Shown: one piece after another, positions 33,156 to 41,770 of the stretch
How positions within the stretch are numbered: position 1 is the stretch's first letter
How the letters are laid out: the number at the start of each line of letters is the position of its first letter
Source: UBA11606 sp049437325
GTDB lineage: Bacteria; Actinomycetota; Acidimicrobiia; Acidimicrobiales; Aldehydirespiratoraceae
Direction of reading: 5' to 3'
DNA length: 64,000 nucleotides
Assembly (NCBI GenBank): GCA_049437325.1
Contig: JBMTIM010000008.1
Location: forward strand, 12,506 to 76,505
Made by a program: the position numbers and the translations under genes
Notes under the pieces: model-generated
Told to the model about the DNA's origin: nothing
Database searches by the model: none
Seen by the model: only the letters and a program-made list of their open reading frames with translations

Positions 33156-33722
33156 TCAGGCACCGGTGCGTCGCTCGCCACGCGCAGCTCGGCCGAGCGC
33201 AACGATGGGAGCCGCAACGAGCAGGAGTACGCCTGCCACGACGATCGACACCACACCGAGGCCGATCACCTGTCCCGCCCCGAGGATCGCGCCGAAGAGA
33301 ATCGAGGAAAGTCCGCCGACCAACAGCACGGCTGGCGCAACCGTGAGCCACCTCGGCAAGGCACTGTCGGTGATCGGCCGATCATCAGCATCGTCGAACG
33401 CCTCGTCGGGACCGGCGTCGAAGGGTCGAAAGTCGTCCCCGCTGTGGCGGGACCGATGGTGCCGGGGTGTGGGCTGTGGCGCCGCAGCTCTGAGCCGTTG
33501 CCGGTCGTACGCAGCCCGTTCGTCGGGATCACCGAGCACAGCCCACGCCTCGTTGATCCTGCGCATTCGGTCCTCGGCTGCACGACGGGACGATTCCGAG
33601 TCGTGGTGGAGGTCAGGGTGAGCAGTTCGAGCCGCCGTGAGGTACGCCCGCCTGATCTCGGCCATCGATGCCTCGGGGGCAACGCCGAGAACCTGGTAGT
33701 GCTTGGAGCTGCGGCCGTTCAC
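33156..33722 (-). CDS. Membrane-anchored DnaJ-domain protein
   Basis: 188 residues. J domain at residues ~5-72 with the HPD motif in RTAHPDLHHD and the AWAVLGDPDERAAYD end; a polar linker follows; then two hydrophobic helices (APAVLLVGGLSSILFGAIL and VVSIVVAGVLLLVAAPIVAL). Zinc finger and substrate-binding domains of full DnaJ are missing. It probably recruits Hsp70 to the membrane. GTG start at 33722 is 7 bases from a -10 hexamer embedded in an inverted repeat shared with the divergent response-regulator gene. Confidence 0.87.
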   Translation of the reverse strand: MNGRSSKHYQVLGVAPEASMAEIRRAYLTAARTAHPDLHHDSESSRRAAEDRMRRINEAWAVLGDPDERAAYDRQRLRAAAPQPTPRHHRSRHSGDDFRPFDAGPDEAFDDADDRPITDSALPRWLTVAPAVLLVGGLSSILFGAILGAGQVIGLGVVSIVVAGVLLLVAAPIVALGRAARGERRTGA

Positions 33723-33726
33723 GAAT

Positions 33727-33750
33727 CGAACCGTACTTGTTCACGGTTCG
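33727..33750. promoter_or_regulatory. Inverted repeat CGAACCGT-N8-ACGGTTCG, operator candidate
   Basis: Perfect 8-base arms separated by 8 bases, in the divergent gap between the DnaJ-type and response-regulator genes. The left arm and spacer contain the minus-strand -10 TACGGT (33730-33735) of the DnaJ-type gene, so a protein bound here would affect it directly. Confidence 0.5.
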
Positions 33751-33777
33751 CTAACACCTGTGAGCGAAGATGAGTGG

Positions 33778-34470
33778 GTGAGCGAAGAACCTGTCATCGT
33801 CGTCGTCGAAGACGATCCCAACATCGCCGACCTGGTCGAGCTCTATCTGCGACGTGATGGCTACCGGCCATATCAGGCACCGACAGGTGAGCGAGCGCTG
33901 GAAATCGTTGCCCTGCGTCGACCCAAGCTGGTGATACTCGACATCGGACTTCCCGGAGAACTCGACGGCATCGATGTCTGTCGCAGTATCCGTGCCGAAT
34001 CCGACGTTCCGATCATCTTCCTCACCGCACGAGACGACGAGGTCGACCGCGTCCTCGGACTCGAACTCGGCGCCGACGACTATGTCACGAAGCCGTTCAG
34101 TCCCCGTGAACTCGTGGCTCGGGTGAAGGCAATCTTGCGACGCACCGAGCTGACCGCAATGGACCGCAGTGACGATCGGCCCGAACCGATCGATCTCGGC
34201 GCCGACATCATCATCGACCCGGCCCGACGAGAGGTGACAGTCGGTGGTGCAGCCGTTGCACTCGCCACCCGAGAGTTCGACTTGCTCCTGCATCTGAGCA
34301 CGAACCGAGGGCTGGCGCTCTCGCGCCGTCAGTTGCTCGATTCCGTCTGGGGCGACGGCTGGATCGGTGACGATCGCACCGTCGACGTTCACGTTCGGCA
34401 ACTTCGAAAAAAGCTTGGCGATGGACTCGTGCTCGAGACCGTCTGGGGCGTCGGATACCGGCTCGACTGA
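33778..34470 (+). CDS. OmpR-family response regulator
   Basis: 230 residues from GTG 33778; an in-frame GTG at 33760 would add six residues. Receiver domain (VVVEDDPNIADLVELYLRR acidic pocket, phospho-acceptor Asp in LVILDIGLPG, Thr in IIFLTARD, Lys in YVTKPFSPREL) followed by a winged-helix DNA-binding domain ending DRTVDVHVRQLRKKLGD...VWGVGYRL. It forms a two-component pair with the histidine kinase whose ATG begins one base after its stop. Signal unknown. Confidence 0.95.
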   Translation: MSEEPVIVVVEDDPNIADLVELYLRRDGYRPYQAPTGERALEIVALRRPKLVILDIGLPGELDGIDVCRSIRAESDVPIIFLTARDDEVDRVLGLELGADDYVTKPFSPRELVARVKAILRRTELTAMDRSDDRPEPIDLGADIIIDPARREVTVGGAAVALATREFDLLLHLSTNRGLALSRRQLLDSVWGDGWIGDDRTVDVHVRQLRKKLGDGLVLETVWGVGYRLD

Positions 34471-34471
34471 C

Positions 34472-35839
34472 ATGCGCCGTCGTCTTGCCATCGCCATCGT
34501 CGGTCTCGTGGTCGCTGCGCTCTTCCTTGCCGGGATCGGAACGATCGTGCTGACCAACGTCACCAGTCGAGCCGACGCCGAACACGATCTGCGGGAGCAG
34601 GTGGAGGCGATCGGAGGGCTGCTCGACGAGTTGACGCTCGTCCGCACCGCTCGGGACAATGAGGCGACGCTGCGAGAGCGGCTTCGGAACATGGCCGCAT
34701 CGATCTCGGTCGAAGGGATCGGCCTCTTGGTTCTCCCCCGGAACGGCGATCCGATCGGGGAACTCCCTGAGGGGCTGACACTCGAGGACCTCGATCTGAC
34801 ATCGCTACGGATCGGCGAGACGATCAGCAATCGCGAGAGCGAGTTGATCTGGGCGGCTCGAAGCAGCGAAAACCGCCAGGGGATTCCGCAACTCCTGGTG
34901 ATGACCACCGACGCAGACCCGACCCTGCCTCCTGCGTTTCGCTGGTTCCTTGTCGCATCGGCGGCAACCATCGGCATTGCCCTTGTGGTGACCGTCCGCC
35001 TTTCCCGCCGCCTGACCGAACCCATTCGCCAAGCCCGCGACGTCACGGGACGTCTTGCCAACGGGGAGTTGACCGCCCGTGTACCCGTCGAAGCTGCCGA
35101 CATCGGCGACGAGGTCGGAGAACTCACGGCATCGATCAATCAGATGGCGGAAAGTCTGCAACGAGCCAATGCCCTCGAACGCCAATTCCTGATGTCGGTC
35201 AGTCACGATCTCCGTACACCCTTGACATCGATCAAGGGCTACGCCGAGGCGCTGACCGACGGTGCGGTCGACCAACCCGAACGAGTGGGCGAGATCATCG
35301 AGCAGGAGGCGAACCGTCTGGAACGGCTCGTGGGCGATCTGCTGCTGCTCGCCCGACTCGAGAGTACGGAATTTCCGCTGCACCACTCGATCATCGACCC
35401 GCGATCGACCATCAGCTCGGTCATCGACGGCCTCCACCCCGATGCGTCGGACCGCGGGATCGAGATCCTTTCCCGCTTCCCCGACCATGAGGTGACGATC
35501 GACGTGGATCCCGATCGATTTGCCCAGATCGTCGCCAACCTCGTGAGCAACGCACTCCGCTACGCGTCTCGCACGGTGTCGCTCACCCTCTGGACCGGCG
35601 CGGATCGAGTCCACTTCGCCATCGGCGATGACGGGCCGGGAATCGACGACGACGATCTCCCCCACGTCTTCGAACGGCTGTACACCGCAGCAGCGAATCC
35701 GGCGATCAAGGAGTCGGGGTCCGGACTCGGACTGGCGATCGTGCGGGATCTGACGGAACGAATGCGCGGCTCGGTGACCGCTCGCCGCTCCGCCATGGGT
35801 GGTGCCGAGTTCGTGGTCAGCTTTCAGAAGGCGCGCTGA
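34472..35839 (+). CDS. Sensor histidine kinase (HAMP-containing)
   Basis: 455 residues. Two transmembrane helices (residues ~4-27 and ~155-175) enclose an extracytoplasmic sensor of about 125 residues without a recognised fold. HAMP (RRLTEPIRQARDVTGRLANGEL...), DHp box with the phospho-accepting His in SVSHDLRTPLTSIKGYAEAL, then N box (NLVSNALRYAS), G1 (DDGPGIDDDDL) and G2 (GSGLGLAIV). Partner of the response regulator just upstream. The 3' end overlaps the convergent ygfZ-like gene by 23 bases. Confidence 0.94.
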   Translation: MRRRLAIAIVGLVVAALFLAGIGTIVLTNVTSRADAEHDLREQVEAIGGLLDELTLVRTARDNEATLRERLRNMAASISVEGIGLLVLPRNGDPIGELPEGLTLEDLDLTSLRIGETISNRESELIWAARSSENRQGIPQLLVMTTDADPTLPPAFRWFLVASAATIGIALVVTVRLSRRLTEPIRQARDVTGRLANGELTARVPVEAADIGDEVGELTASINQMAESLQRANALERQFLMSVSHDLRTPLTSIKGYAEALTDGAVDQPERVGEIIEQEANRLERLVGDLLLLARLESTEFPLHHSIIDPRSTISSVIDGLHPDASDRGIEILSRFPDHEVTIDVDPDRFAQIVANLVSNALRYASRTVSLTLWTGADRVHFAIGDDGPGIDDDDLPHVFERLYTAAANPAIKESGSGLGLAIVRDLTERMRGSVTARRSAMGGAEFVVSFQKAR

Positions 35840-36512
35840 CGACCGCCGAGACGCCTCCGATCGACACCGTGTCTCCGATCTCGACCTTGCGCATCAGTGG
35901 CGCGAGCGCCACCAACCCTGCTGCTGACGTCACCCGCCCGACGTCCGCACCGTCGGCGGTGACCACCGCTCCCACCTCGAGTGGCTCTTGCGCAACAAGG
36001 ACGCGTACCGGACGCGGCACATTCCCACCGCGACTGTCGATGCGGGCCACGAGTTCCTGGCCCGTGTAACAGCCCTTCGTGAAGCTGACGCTGACGTCGA
36101 TCAGACGCTGACCACCCTCCCCTGGAATCGTTTCACCGGTGAGCTCGGCACCCAGCCGTGGCATGCCCGCACGGATCCGCTGCTCTTCGTCGGACGGGTC
36201 GTCGGCACCGGGCCACACGACAGGAACAGGAATCGCTGTGTCCACGAGTTCGATCGCGGCATCGGTGCGAAGCTTGAATCGCTCGAGCCGGGCGACGAGA
36301 CCATCGGCGTGGCCAGCATCGGTGTCGAGCAGGAAATCGGTGGCGTCGAGCCGGTGGATCCGGAACCACGACGCAACCTTGCCGTTGGGTTCGAGGATGA
36401 GCGACCATGCCGTGTCGCCTGGAGCGAGCGAGTCGACGTCCTGGGAAATCTGCCCCTGGAGATACCTGGCGGCATCGGGGCCGTGGACCCGCACAGTGTC
36501 GCGCACGGTCAT
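35817..36512 (-). CDS. ygfZ: Folate-binding protein YgfZ/GcvT-like
   Basis: 231 residues from ATG 36512, which overlaps the trpE stop as ATGA. The family signature KGCYTGQELVARIDSRG (K-GC-Y-x-GQE) is present at about residue 150, together with the N-terminal VHGPDAARYLQGQISQDV. YgfZ-type proteins use tetrahydrofolate and help assemble or maintain Fe-S enzymes. Co-transcription behind trpE may be incidental. A longer start would extend into trpE. Confidence 0.88.
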   Translation of the reverse strand: MTVRDTVRVHGPDAARYLQGQISQDVDSLAPGDTAWSLILEPNGKVASWFRIHRLDATDFLLDTDAGHADGLVARLERFKLRTDAAIELVDTAIPVPVVWPGADDPSDEEQRIRAGMPRLGAELTGETIPGEGGQRLIDVSVSFTKGCYTGQELVARIDSRGGNVPRPVRVLVAQEPLEVGAVVTADGADVGRVTSAAGLVALAPLMRKVEIGDTVSIGGVSAVVSAPSES

Positions 36513-38017
36513 TGCGGCACACCCCGACGGGCGGCGGTCATCTTGCGGGCCGCAGGGATCGCAGCCAACAGGGCCTTGGACTTGTTCTGACACTCGAGAT
36601 GCTCGTCCTCGGGTACCGAGTCGGCGACAACGCCGGCGCCGGCCTGAACCGATCCTCGGTTGCCACTGATGAGCATCGTTCGGATCGTGATGGCCGTATC
36701 GATATTGCCAGAGAAGTCGAGATACCCGACGACGCCGCCGTAGGGCCCCCGCTTCACCGGCTCGAGTTCGTCGATGATTTCCATGGCCCGGACCTTCGGC
36801 GCCCCTGACAGCGTCCCGGCGGGCAACGTGGCTCGCAGCACGTCGATCGCCGTCTTGCCCGACCGCAGCTCGCCGGACACCTGCGAAGTGAGGTGCATGA
36901 CGTGGCTGTACTTCTCGAGCGTCATCATCTCGTCGATCTGAAGAGACCCGAACTCGACAACCCGACCGACGTCGTTGCGAGCAAGGTCGACGAGCATCAC
37001 GTGCTCGGCAATCTCTTTGGGGTGCTCGACGAGTTCGGCCGCCATCTTTCGATCTTGCTCTTCGGTCGCTCCGCGCTTTCTGGTACCGGCGATCGGCCGG
37101 CTGATCACCCGACTCCCGAGCAACTGGACCATCGGCTCGGGTGATCCGCCGACCACCTCGAGATCGGCATGCCGCAGGAAGTACATGTACGGGCTTGGAT
37201 TCACCTGTCGCAGGACCCGATACACATCGAAGGCGTCTGCATCGACGTCCAGATCGAAGCGTTGCGACAGAACCACCTGGAAGATGTCACCTGCCAAGAT
37301 GTAGTCGCGTGCCGCTTCCACTGCGGCGCAGTAGTCCCGCTCCCCCATGGTCGATGTCACCTCAGGAAGGGCATCATCGAGCCCGGGGAGCGCCATCAGC
37401 GGTTCGTCCAGTGGCTTGGCACCGTCAGCCGCAATCCGACCGAGGCGGTTGACGGCATCGTCGTAGGCGGCCTCGAGGTCGGTGTCATCGCTGACGAAGA
37501 CGTTGGCGATGAGGGTGACGCGCTGCTTCCAATGGTCATAGACGGCAAGTTCACCGATCATCGAGACGACAGCATCAGGGTGGCCGAGATCGTCGTCGGG
37601 GACCTCGGGCAGGTGCTCGACCTCTCGCACGACGTCGTAGCCCAGGTAACCCACCAACCCTCCGTGCAGCGGTGGGAGGCCCTCGAGTTCCGGCGAGCGA
37701 TAGTGATCGAGCAGGCATTCCAGAGCGTGCAACATGCCCTGGTCCGTAGGAAGTTCGATACCCACCGCTCCGTGGATCTCGAGCGTGCCGTCTTTGGAGA
37801 CGATCGTGGCCTGCGGGTTGCGACCGATGAACGACCATCGGCTCCAGGTATCGCCATTCTCGACCGACTCGAGCAGGAAGCCTTCGCCATCTCCGACCAC
37901 TCGAGCGAAGGCCGCAACCGGCGTCGTAAGATCTGCCAGCACCTCGGACCACACCGGCACGACGCGATGGTCGGCTGCCAGGGCCTTGAACTCCTCCAGT
38001 GTCGGGCGGATCTGCAT
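36509..38017 (-). CDS. trpE: Anthranilate synthase component I
   Basis: 502 residues. Makes anthranilate from chorismate with the glutaminase TrpG, which is not in the window. The N-terminal feedback region contains LLESVENGDTWSRWSFIG (LLES motif for tryptophan inhibition); the C-terminal chorismate-binding domain has GGSPEPMVQL, PIAGTRKRG, LVDLARNDVGRV, AGTLSGAPKVRAMEIIDELE and RGPYGGVVGYLDFSG. Sits between hisI (3 bases upstream) and ygfZ (overlap), apart from the trpCFBA cluster. Confidence 0.97.
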   Translation of the reverse strand: MQIRPTLEEFKALAADHRVVPVWSEVLADLTTPVAAFARVVGDGEGFLLESVENGDTWSRWSFIGRNPQATIVSKDGTLEIHGAVGIELPTDQGMLHALECLLDHYRSPELEGLPPLHGGLVGYLGYDVVREVEHLPEVPDDDLGHPDAVVSMIGELAVYDHWKQRVTLIANVFVSDDTDLEAAYDDAVNRLGRIAADGAKPLDEPLMALPGLDDALPEVTSTMGERDYCAAVEAARDYILAGDIFQVVLSQRFDLDVDADAFDVYRVLRQVNPSPYMYFLRHADLEVVGGSPEPMVQLLGSRVISRPIAGTRKRGATEEQDRKMAAELVEHPKEIAEHVMLVDLARNDVGRVVEFGSLQIDEMMTLEKYSHVMHLTSQVSGELRSGKTAIDVLRATLPAGTLSGAPKVRAMEIIDELEPVKRGPYGGVVGYLDFSGNIDTAITIRTMLISGNRGSVQAGAGVVADSVPEDEHLECQNKSKALLAAIPAARKMTAARRGVPQ

Positions 38018-38020
38018 CGA

Positions 38021-38434
38021 TCAGGTGAAGCGAAGGGTCTCGGGGTCGTCGACGGAGCGGTAGTAGCAGGTCTGGCGCGTCGTCCCGTCTGCATTCGTGG
38101 TGTGGCAGGCACCGGTGCCGGCCTTGCGAACCTTGTAGATCAGACTGTTCTGCTCACAGTTCACCGCCACCTCGACGAGATCGAGTACGTCACCCGATGT
38201 GGCGCCCTTGTGCCAGAGTTCCTCTCGAGACGTGCTGTAGAGCACCGCCGAACCACGCGCGAGGGTCTGACGGTACGCCTCTTCGTTGGCGTACCCGATG
38301 AAGAGCACGTCCCCCGAGTCGGCATCCTGCAGCACGACCGGGACAACCTGGTGCCCGGCCCGACCGATCTTTGCGACCTTGTCGAAATCGAGCTGCACCG
38401 TCAGTCCTTCTTCGAGCGCGTTCACGTCGGACAT
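38021..38434 (-). CDS. hisI: Phosphoribosyl-AMP cyclohydrolase
   Basis: 137 residues. Opens the adenine ring of PR-AMP in histidine synthesis. YSTSREELWHKGATSGD (W-KG-TSG motif), the metal-binding VAVNCEQNSLIYKV and GACHT segments with Cys residues are present. The stretch between the two Cys blocks is a little longer than in many HisI and ends QTCYYR. No HisE domain is fused. It is about 2.6 kb from the main his operon and heads hisI-trpE-ygfZ. Confidence 0.92.
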   Translation of the reverse strand: MSDVNALEEGLTVQLDFDKVAKIGRAGHQVVPVVLQDADSGDVLFIGYANEEAYRQTLARGSAVLYSTSREELWHKGATSGDVLDLVEVAVNCEQNSLIYKVRKAGTGACHTTNADGTTRQTCYYRSVDDPETLRFT

Positions 38435-38441
38435 GGTGTGC

Positions 38442-38447
38442 AGCGTA
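38442..38447 (-). promoter_or_regulatory. -10 hexamer TACGCT for hisI-trpE-ygfZ
   Basis: Minus-strand TACGCT ends 7 bases before ATG 38434; divergent from the amidase promoter 26 bases away. Confidence 0.5.
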
Positions 38448-38472
38448 TTGGGTTCGATTCACAGCCAGTGCC

Positions 38473-38478
38473 TAGATT
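38473..38478 (+). promoter_or_regulatory. -10 hexamer TAGATT for the amidase gene
   Basis: TAGATT ends 7 bases before ATG 38486. Confidence 0.5.
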
Positions 38479-38485
38479 CGCCCCG

Positions 38486-39922
38486 ATGCACGAAGAACTC
38501 GCCCGCCTCGACGCCGTTGCGCTCGCCACCGCCGTACGCCGAGGCGATGTGACACCGGCCGAGGTGCTCGAATCGACGATCGAGCGTCTCGATCTGGTCG
38601 ATGGGAAGATCAACGCCGTCATCCATCGCCACGACACCGAGGCGCGTGCAGAGGTTCAGGCGGGGTTGCCGACCGGACCCTTCACCGGGGTACCGATGCT
38701 CATGAAGGACCTCTGGGCCTGCGAGGCAGGTCGACCTCACCATCAGGGAGTCCAGGCACTCAAGGACCGCAGAACGCTGGCCACTCGCGATTCCTATCTC
38801 GTGGAGGCATACCGGGCCGCAGGCTTCATCTCGCTCGGCCGCACCAACACGCCCGAACTCGGTGCCGGCGCAACAACCGAACCTCTCGCCTACGGCCCCA
38901 GCCGAAATCCGTGGAACCTCGACCACGGTACGGGAGGCTCGTCGGGTGGCGCAGCAGCGGCAGTCGCCGCAGGGGTGCTCCCTGCTGCGAACGCAAGCGA
39001 CGGAGGTGGGTCCATCCGGATCCCTGCTGCGCTATGCGGCCTGGTCGGGCTCAAGCCGAGCAGAGGCCGTATCTCGATGGGCCCACAGCTCGACGAGTCG
39101 GGCAACAGTGTCCAGCACGTGGTGTCGCACAGCGTCCGCGACAGCGCCGCCATCCTCGATGCCACGATGGGCGCGCGGGCCGGTGACGGCGTCATCGCTC
39201 CCCCACCACGAGCGCCGTACCGGGTACTGGCGGCTCACGAGGTCGGATCGCTCCGGATCGGCTTTCTCGACCATGCGATACGAAGCAACACCGAGATCGA
39301 CCCAGAGGTCGCTGATGCCGTCCGATCCACCGCTCGACGACTCGAGTCGCTCGGTCACACCGTCGAACGGAACGCTCCGGCGCCGTTGCTGGAGGAGTCC
39401 CGAATCACTGCATGGGGTCCTGCTCTTGCTGCCGGCACAGCGGCCAGTGTTGCCGCCATCGAACAAGAAATCGGACGACCCATCGATGCAGGTGACGTCG
39501 AACCGTGGACCCGTTTCATTGCGCAGCGGGCTGCCAACATCAGCCCGACGGCGGTGATTGCAGCACAACGAGCGATGATGACCTTTCGCCGTGACACCGC
39601 CCAGTGGTGGGCTGATGGGTTCGACATCCTGTTGACGCCAACCTGCCTTCGGCCTGCGCCCCGGCTCGGTGAGATGGCACCGGATTGCGACGACCTCATG
39701 GCTGTGCAGAACACGACGCTGCACTACAGCCAACTCACGCAACCGTTCAACGTCACCGGGCAGCCGGCGCTGTCACTCCCGCTGAGCCGATCATCACACG
39801 GACTACCGATCGGCATGCAGTTCGTCGGCGCCTACGGCCGTGAGGACCTCCTGTTCCAGCTGGCGACGCAACTCGAGGCCGAGTACCGGTGGGCTGACCA
39901 CCGAGCCCCGCTGCATCCCTGA
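38486..39922 (+). CDS. Amidase-signature family hydrolase
   Basis: 478 residues. Ser-cisSer-Lys triad: Lys in PMLMKDLWACE (about residue 78), cis-Ser in GTGGSSGGAAAAVAAG (about 155), nucleophile Ser in DGGGSIRIPAALCGLVGLKPSRGR. Related to GatA, but the window holds no gatB or gatC, so this is probably a stand-alone amidase, possibly 6-aminohexanoate-cyclic-dimer-hydrolase-like. Substrate not known. ATG 38486 chosen because of the conserved N-terminus and adjacent -10 hexamer. Confidence 0.9.
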   Translation: MHEELARLDAVALATAVRRGDVTPAEVLESTIERLDLVDGKINAVIHRHDTEARAEVQAGLPTGPFTGVPMLMKDLWACEAGRPHHQGVQALKDRRTLATRDSYLVEAYRAAGFISLGRTNTPELGAGATTEPLAYGPSRNPWNLDHGTGGSSGGAAAAVAAGVLPAANASDGGGSIRIPAALCGLVGLKPSRGRISMGPQLDESGNSVQHVVSHSVRDSAAILDATMGARAGDGVIAPPPRAPYRVLAAHEVGSLRIGFLDHAIRSNTEIDPEVADAVRSTARRLESLGHTVERNAPAPLLEESRITAWGPALAAGTAASVAAIEQEIGRPIDAGDVEPWTRFIAQRAANISPTAVIAAQRAMMTFRRDTAQWWADGFDILLTPTCLRPAPRLGEMAPDCDDLMAVQNTTLHYSQLTQPFNVTGQPALSLPLSRSSHGLPIGMQFVGAYGREDLLFQLATQLEAEYRWADHRAPLHP

Positions 39923-40007
39923 GTCGCTCTCGGCACACCACGGTCCGGCCGAGCCGAGTGCCCGGGCGCGCTGGACGCCTCATGACGGGATCAGAGCGAC
40001 AGCCGAC

Positions 40008-40355
40008 TCAGAGGTAGAGGCCGGTAGAGCCCTCGTCGAGCCGCTCCGCTGCGACCGCATGAATGTCACGCTCCCGCAGCACGATGTAGTCGGTTCCGTG
40101 CACCTCGACCTCGTAGCGATCTTCAGGGTTGAACAACACCTGATCGCCAGCTTCGATGTTGCGAACGTTCGGGCCGACTGCGACGATCCCGGCCCAGGTG
40201 AGGCGCTTGCCGACCTGGGCAGTTGCCGGGATCAGGATGCCGCCGCTGCTGCGACGCTCCCCGTCGGCCTCCCCCAGCTTGACGAGAATCCGGTCGTTGA
40301 GCATCTTGACCGGGAGGCGGTCGTCGTCGTGGAGCGGTCGTTTCTCGGCGGTCAC
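40008..40355 (-). CDS. GroES-like co-chaperonin
   Basis: 115 residues from GTG 40355. After a charged N-terminal extension of about 17 residues the Cpn10 fold begins MLNDRILVKLGE, with the mobile-loop region RRSSGGILIPATAQ, GIVAVGPNV, AGDQVLFNPEDRYEVEVHGTDYIVLRERDIHAV. The mobile loop and central strands fit GroES, but no groEL adjoins it and the C-terminus is extended (ERLDEGSTGLYL). It may be a second, specialised GroES. Confidence 0.82.
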   Translation of the reverse strand: MTAEKRPLHDDDRLPVKMLNDRILVKLGEADGERRSSGGILIPATAQVGKRLTWAGIVAVGPNVRNIEAGDQVLFNPEDRYEVEVHGTDYIVLRERDIHAVAAERLDEGSTGLYL

Positions 40356-40363
40356 AGTGCACA

Positions 40364-40369
40364 ACGCTA
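40364..40369 (-). promoter_or_regulatory. -10 hexamer TAGCGT for the GroES-like gene
   Basis: Minus-strand TAGCGT ends 8 bases before GTG 40355. It lies only 4 bases from the divergent hydrolase -10. Confidence 0.4.
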
Positions 40370-40373
40370 CCGC

Positions 40374-40379
40374 TACCGT
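40374..40379 (+). promoter_or_regulatory. -10 hexamer TACCGT for the hydrolase gene
   Basis: TACCGT ends 6 bases before ATG 40386. Confidence 0.45.
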
Positions 40380-40385
40380 GCCGAC

Positions 40386-40994
40386 ATGGAACCTGAGCGC
40401 GAGTCGATCCGGATACAGGTCGGCGACAGGGTGACACTCGCTGCCGATGTCGTGACACCATCCGTCCCGGTCGGAACATTCGTGGTGTGTCACCCGCATC
40501 CCCTGTTCGGGGGGTCACGCCACGATCCGGTCGTCACTGCCATGCTCGAAGGATCGGTTGCGGCCGGTTGGCAGACGGTCCGCTTCGACTTCCGCGGGGC
40601 CGGTGACTCCACTGGTAAACATGGTGGTGGCAACCCCGAACGAATCGACGTGCTCGCCGTGCTCGACTCGGTGGGCGCCGTCGACCGAGTGGTGCTCGGC
40701 GGCTACAGCTTCGGCGCCGACGTGGCACTCACGATCGATGATCAACGAATCGAGCGCTGGATCTGCTCGGCGCCCGTCCTGACCGTTTTCGAACACTTCG
40801 TCGCCGCCCACGATCCTCGGCCCACCCACCTCCTCGCCGGAACCGACGACCACCTTCGGCCCGCATCGGCACTTCGTGACGCAACCGCGAGCTGGCACTC
40901 GGTCGACATCACCGAGATCACCGGCGCCGACCACTTCTTCACCCGGTCCCACACCGCCGTCACCGCCCGGGTGTCCGAGATCCTCGCTGGCTAG
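40386..40994 (+). CDS. Alpha/beta hydrolase (COG2945-like)
   Basis: 202 residues. FVVCHPHPLFGGSRHDPVV near residue 35 is the HPHP oxyanion-hole segment of this subfamily; FDFRGAGDSTGKHGGG follows; nucleophile Ser in LGGYSFGADVAL; acidic residue in LAGTDDHLRPA; and His in ITGADHFFTR. All of the triad is present. Natural substrate unknown. Its stop overlaps the convergent hisF stop by 4 bases. Confidence 0.88.
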   Translation: MEPERESIRIQVGDRVTLAADVVTPSVPVGTFVVCHPHPLFGGSRHDPVVTAMLEGSVAAGWQTVRFDFRGAGDSTGKHGGGNPERIDVLAVLDSVGAVDRVVLGGYSFGADVALTIDDQRIERWICSAPVLTVFEHFVAAHDPRPTHLLAGTDDHLRPASALRDATASWHSVDITEITGADHFFTRSHTAVTARVSEILAG

Positions 40995-41770
40995 CGCCCT
41001 GGCGGACGCACCGTCACGCCCGCATCGTGCAGTGCCCGCTTTGCGTCGACAACGGTGTACTCCCCGAAGTGGAAGATGCTGGCAGCCAACACTGCATCAG
41101 CTCCACCATCGAGGACCCCCTCGACGAGATGCGGCAGGCTACCGACGCCACCACTGGCGATGACCGGCACCTCGACGGCACCGGTGATGGCCGACGTCAG
41201 TGGAATGTCGAAGCCGTCCTTGGTGCCGTCACGATTCATCGACGTCAACAGAATCTCTCCCGCCCCCAAGCGCACCACTTCGCGCGCCCACTCGACTGCG
41301 TCGATGCCGGTCCGGGTTCGGCCGCCATGGGTGAAGACCTCGAAGCCCGATGTCGTGTCGCCGCTCGACCGAGCGTCGACCGCAACAACACAACACTGCG
41401 CCCCGAATTCCCGGGAGATTTCCCTGATCAGTTCTGGGCGCTTGACTGCAGCGGTGTTGATCGACACCTTGTCAGCTCCGGCCATCAGCAACTGTCGTGC
41501 ATCGTCGACGGTGCGGACCCCGCCGCCGATCGTGAACGGGATGAACACCTGCTCAGCGACGGCACGCGCCATCTCGACCGTCGTCTGGCGTTGGCCCGAC
41601 GACGCCGTGATGTCGAGGAACACGAGTTCATCAGCACCCTGTTCGTCATAACGAGCGGCCAGTTCCACCGGATCGCCGGCATCTCGGATCCCGACGAAAT
41701 TGACTCCCTTCACCACACGCCCACCGTCGACATCGAGGCACGGGATCACCCGAACGGCACGAACGGTCAC
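40991..41770 (-). CDS. hisF: Imidazole glycerol phosphate synthase cyclase subunit
   Basis: 259 residues. Barrel subunit that combines PRFAR with ammonia from HisH. VIPCLDVDGGRVVKGVNF (catalytic Asp), FIPFTIGGGVRTVDDA, SINTAAV, VVAVDAR (second Asp), EILLTSMNRDGTKDGFD and VIASGGVGS are all standard. Overlaps hisA by 4 bases. Last gene of the hisDCBHAF operon. Confidence 0.97.
   Translation of the reverse strand: MTVRAVRVIPCLDVDGGRVVKGVNFVGIRDAGDPVELAARYDEQGADELVFLDITASSGQRQTTVEMARAVAEQVFIPFTIGGGVRTVDDARQLLMAGADKVSINTAAVKRPELIREISREFGAQCCVVAVDARSSGDTTSGFEVFTHGGRTRTGIDAVEWAREVVRLGAGEILLTSMNRDGTKDGFDIPLTSAITGAVEVPVIASGGVGSLPHLVEGVLDGGADAVLAASIFHFGEYTVVDAKRALHDAGVTVRPPGR

Noticed and set aside
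37169..38485. Plus-strand extension of the amidase frame across trpE and hisI
   Set aside because: Antisense to two firmly identified genes and without similarity to amidases; the amidase begins at ATG 38486 with its own -10.
39919..40011. CTGAGTCG...CGACTCAG and GTCGCTCT...AGAGCGAC arms as a bidirectional terminator
   Set aside because: The arms compete for the same bases, the loop is over 60 bases and T runs are absent; probably chance in the convergent gap.
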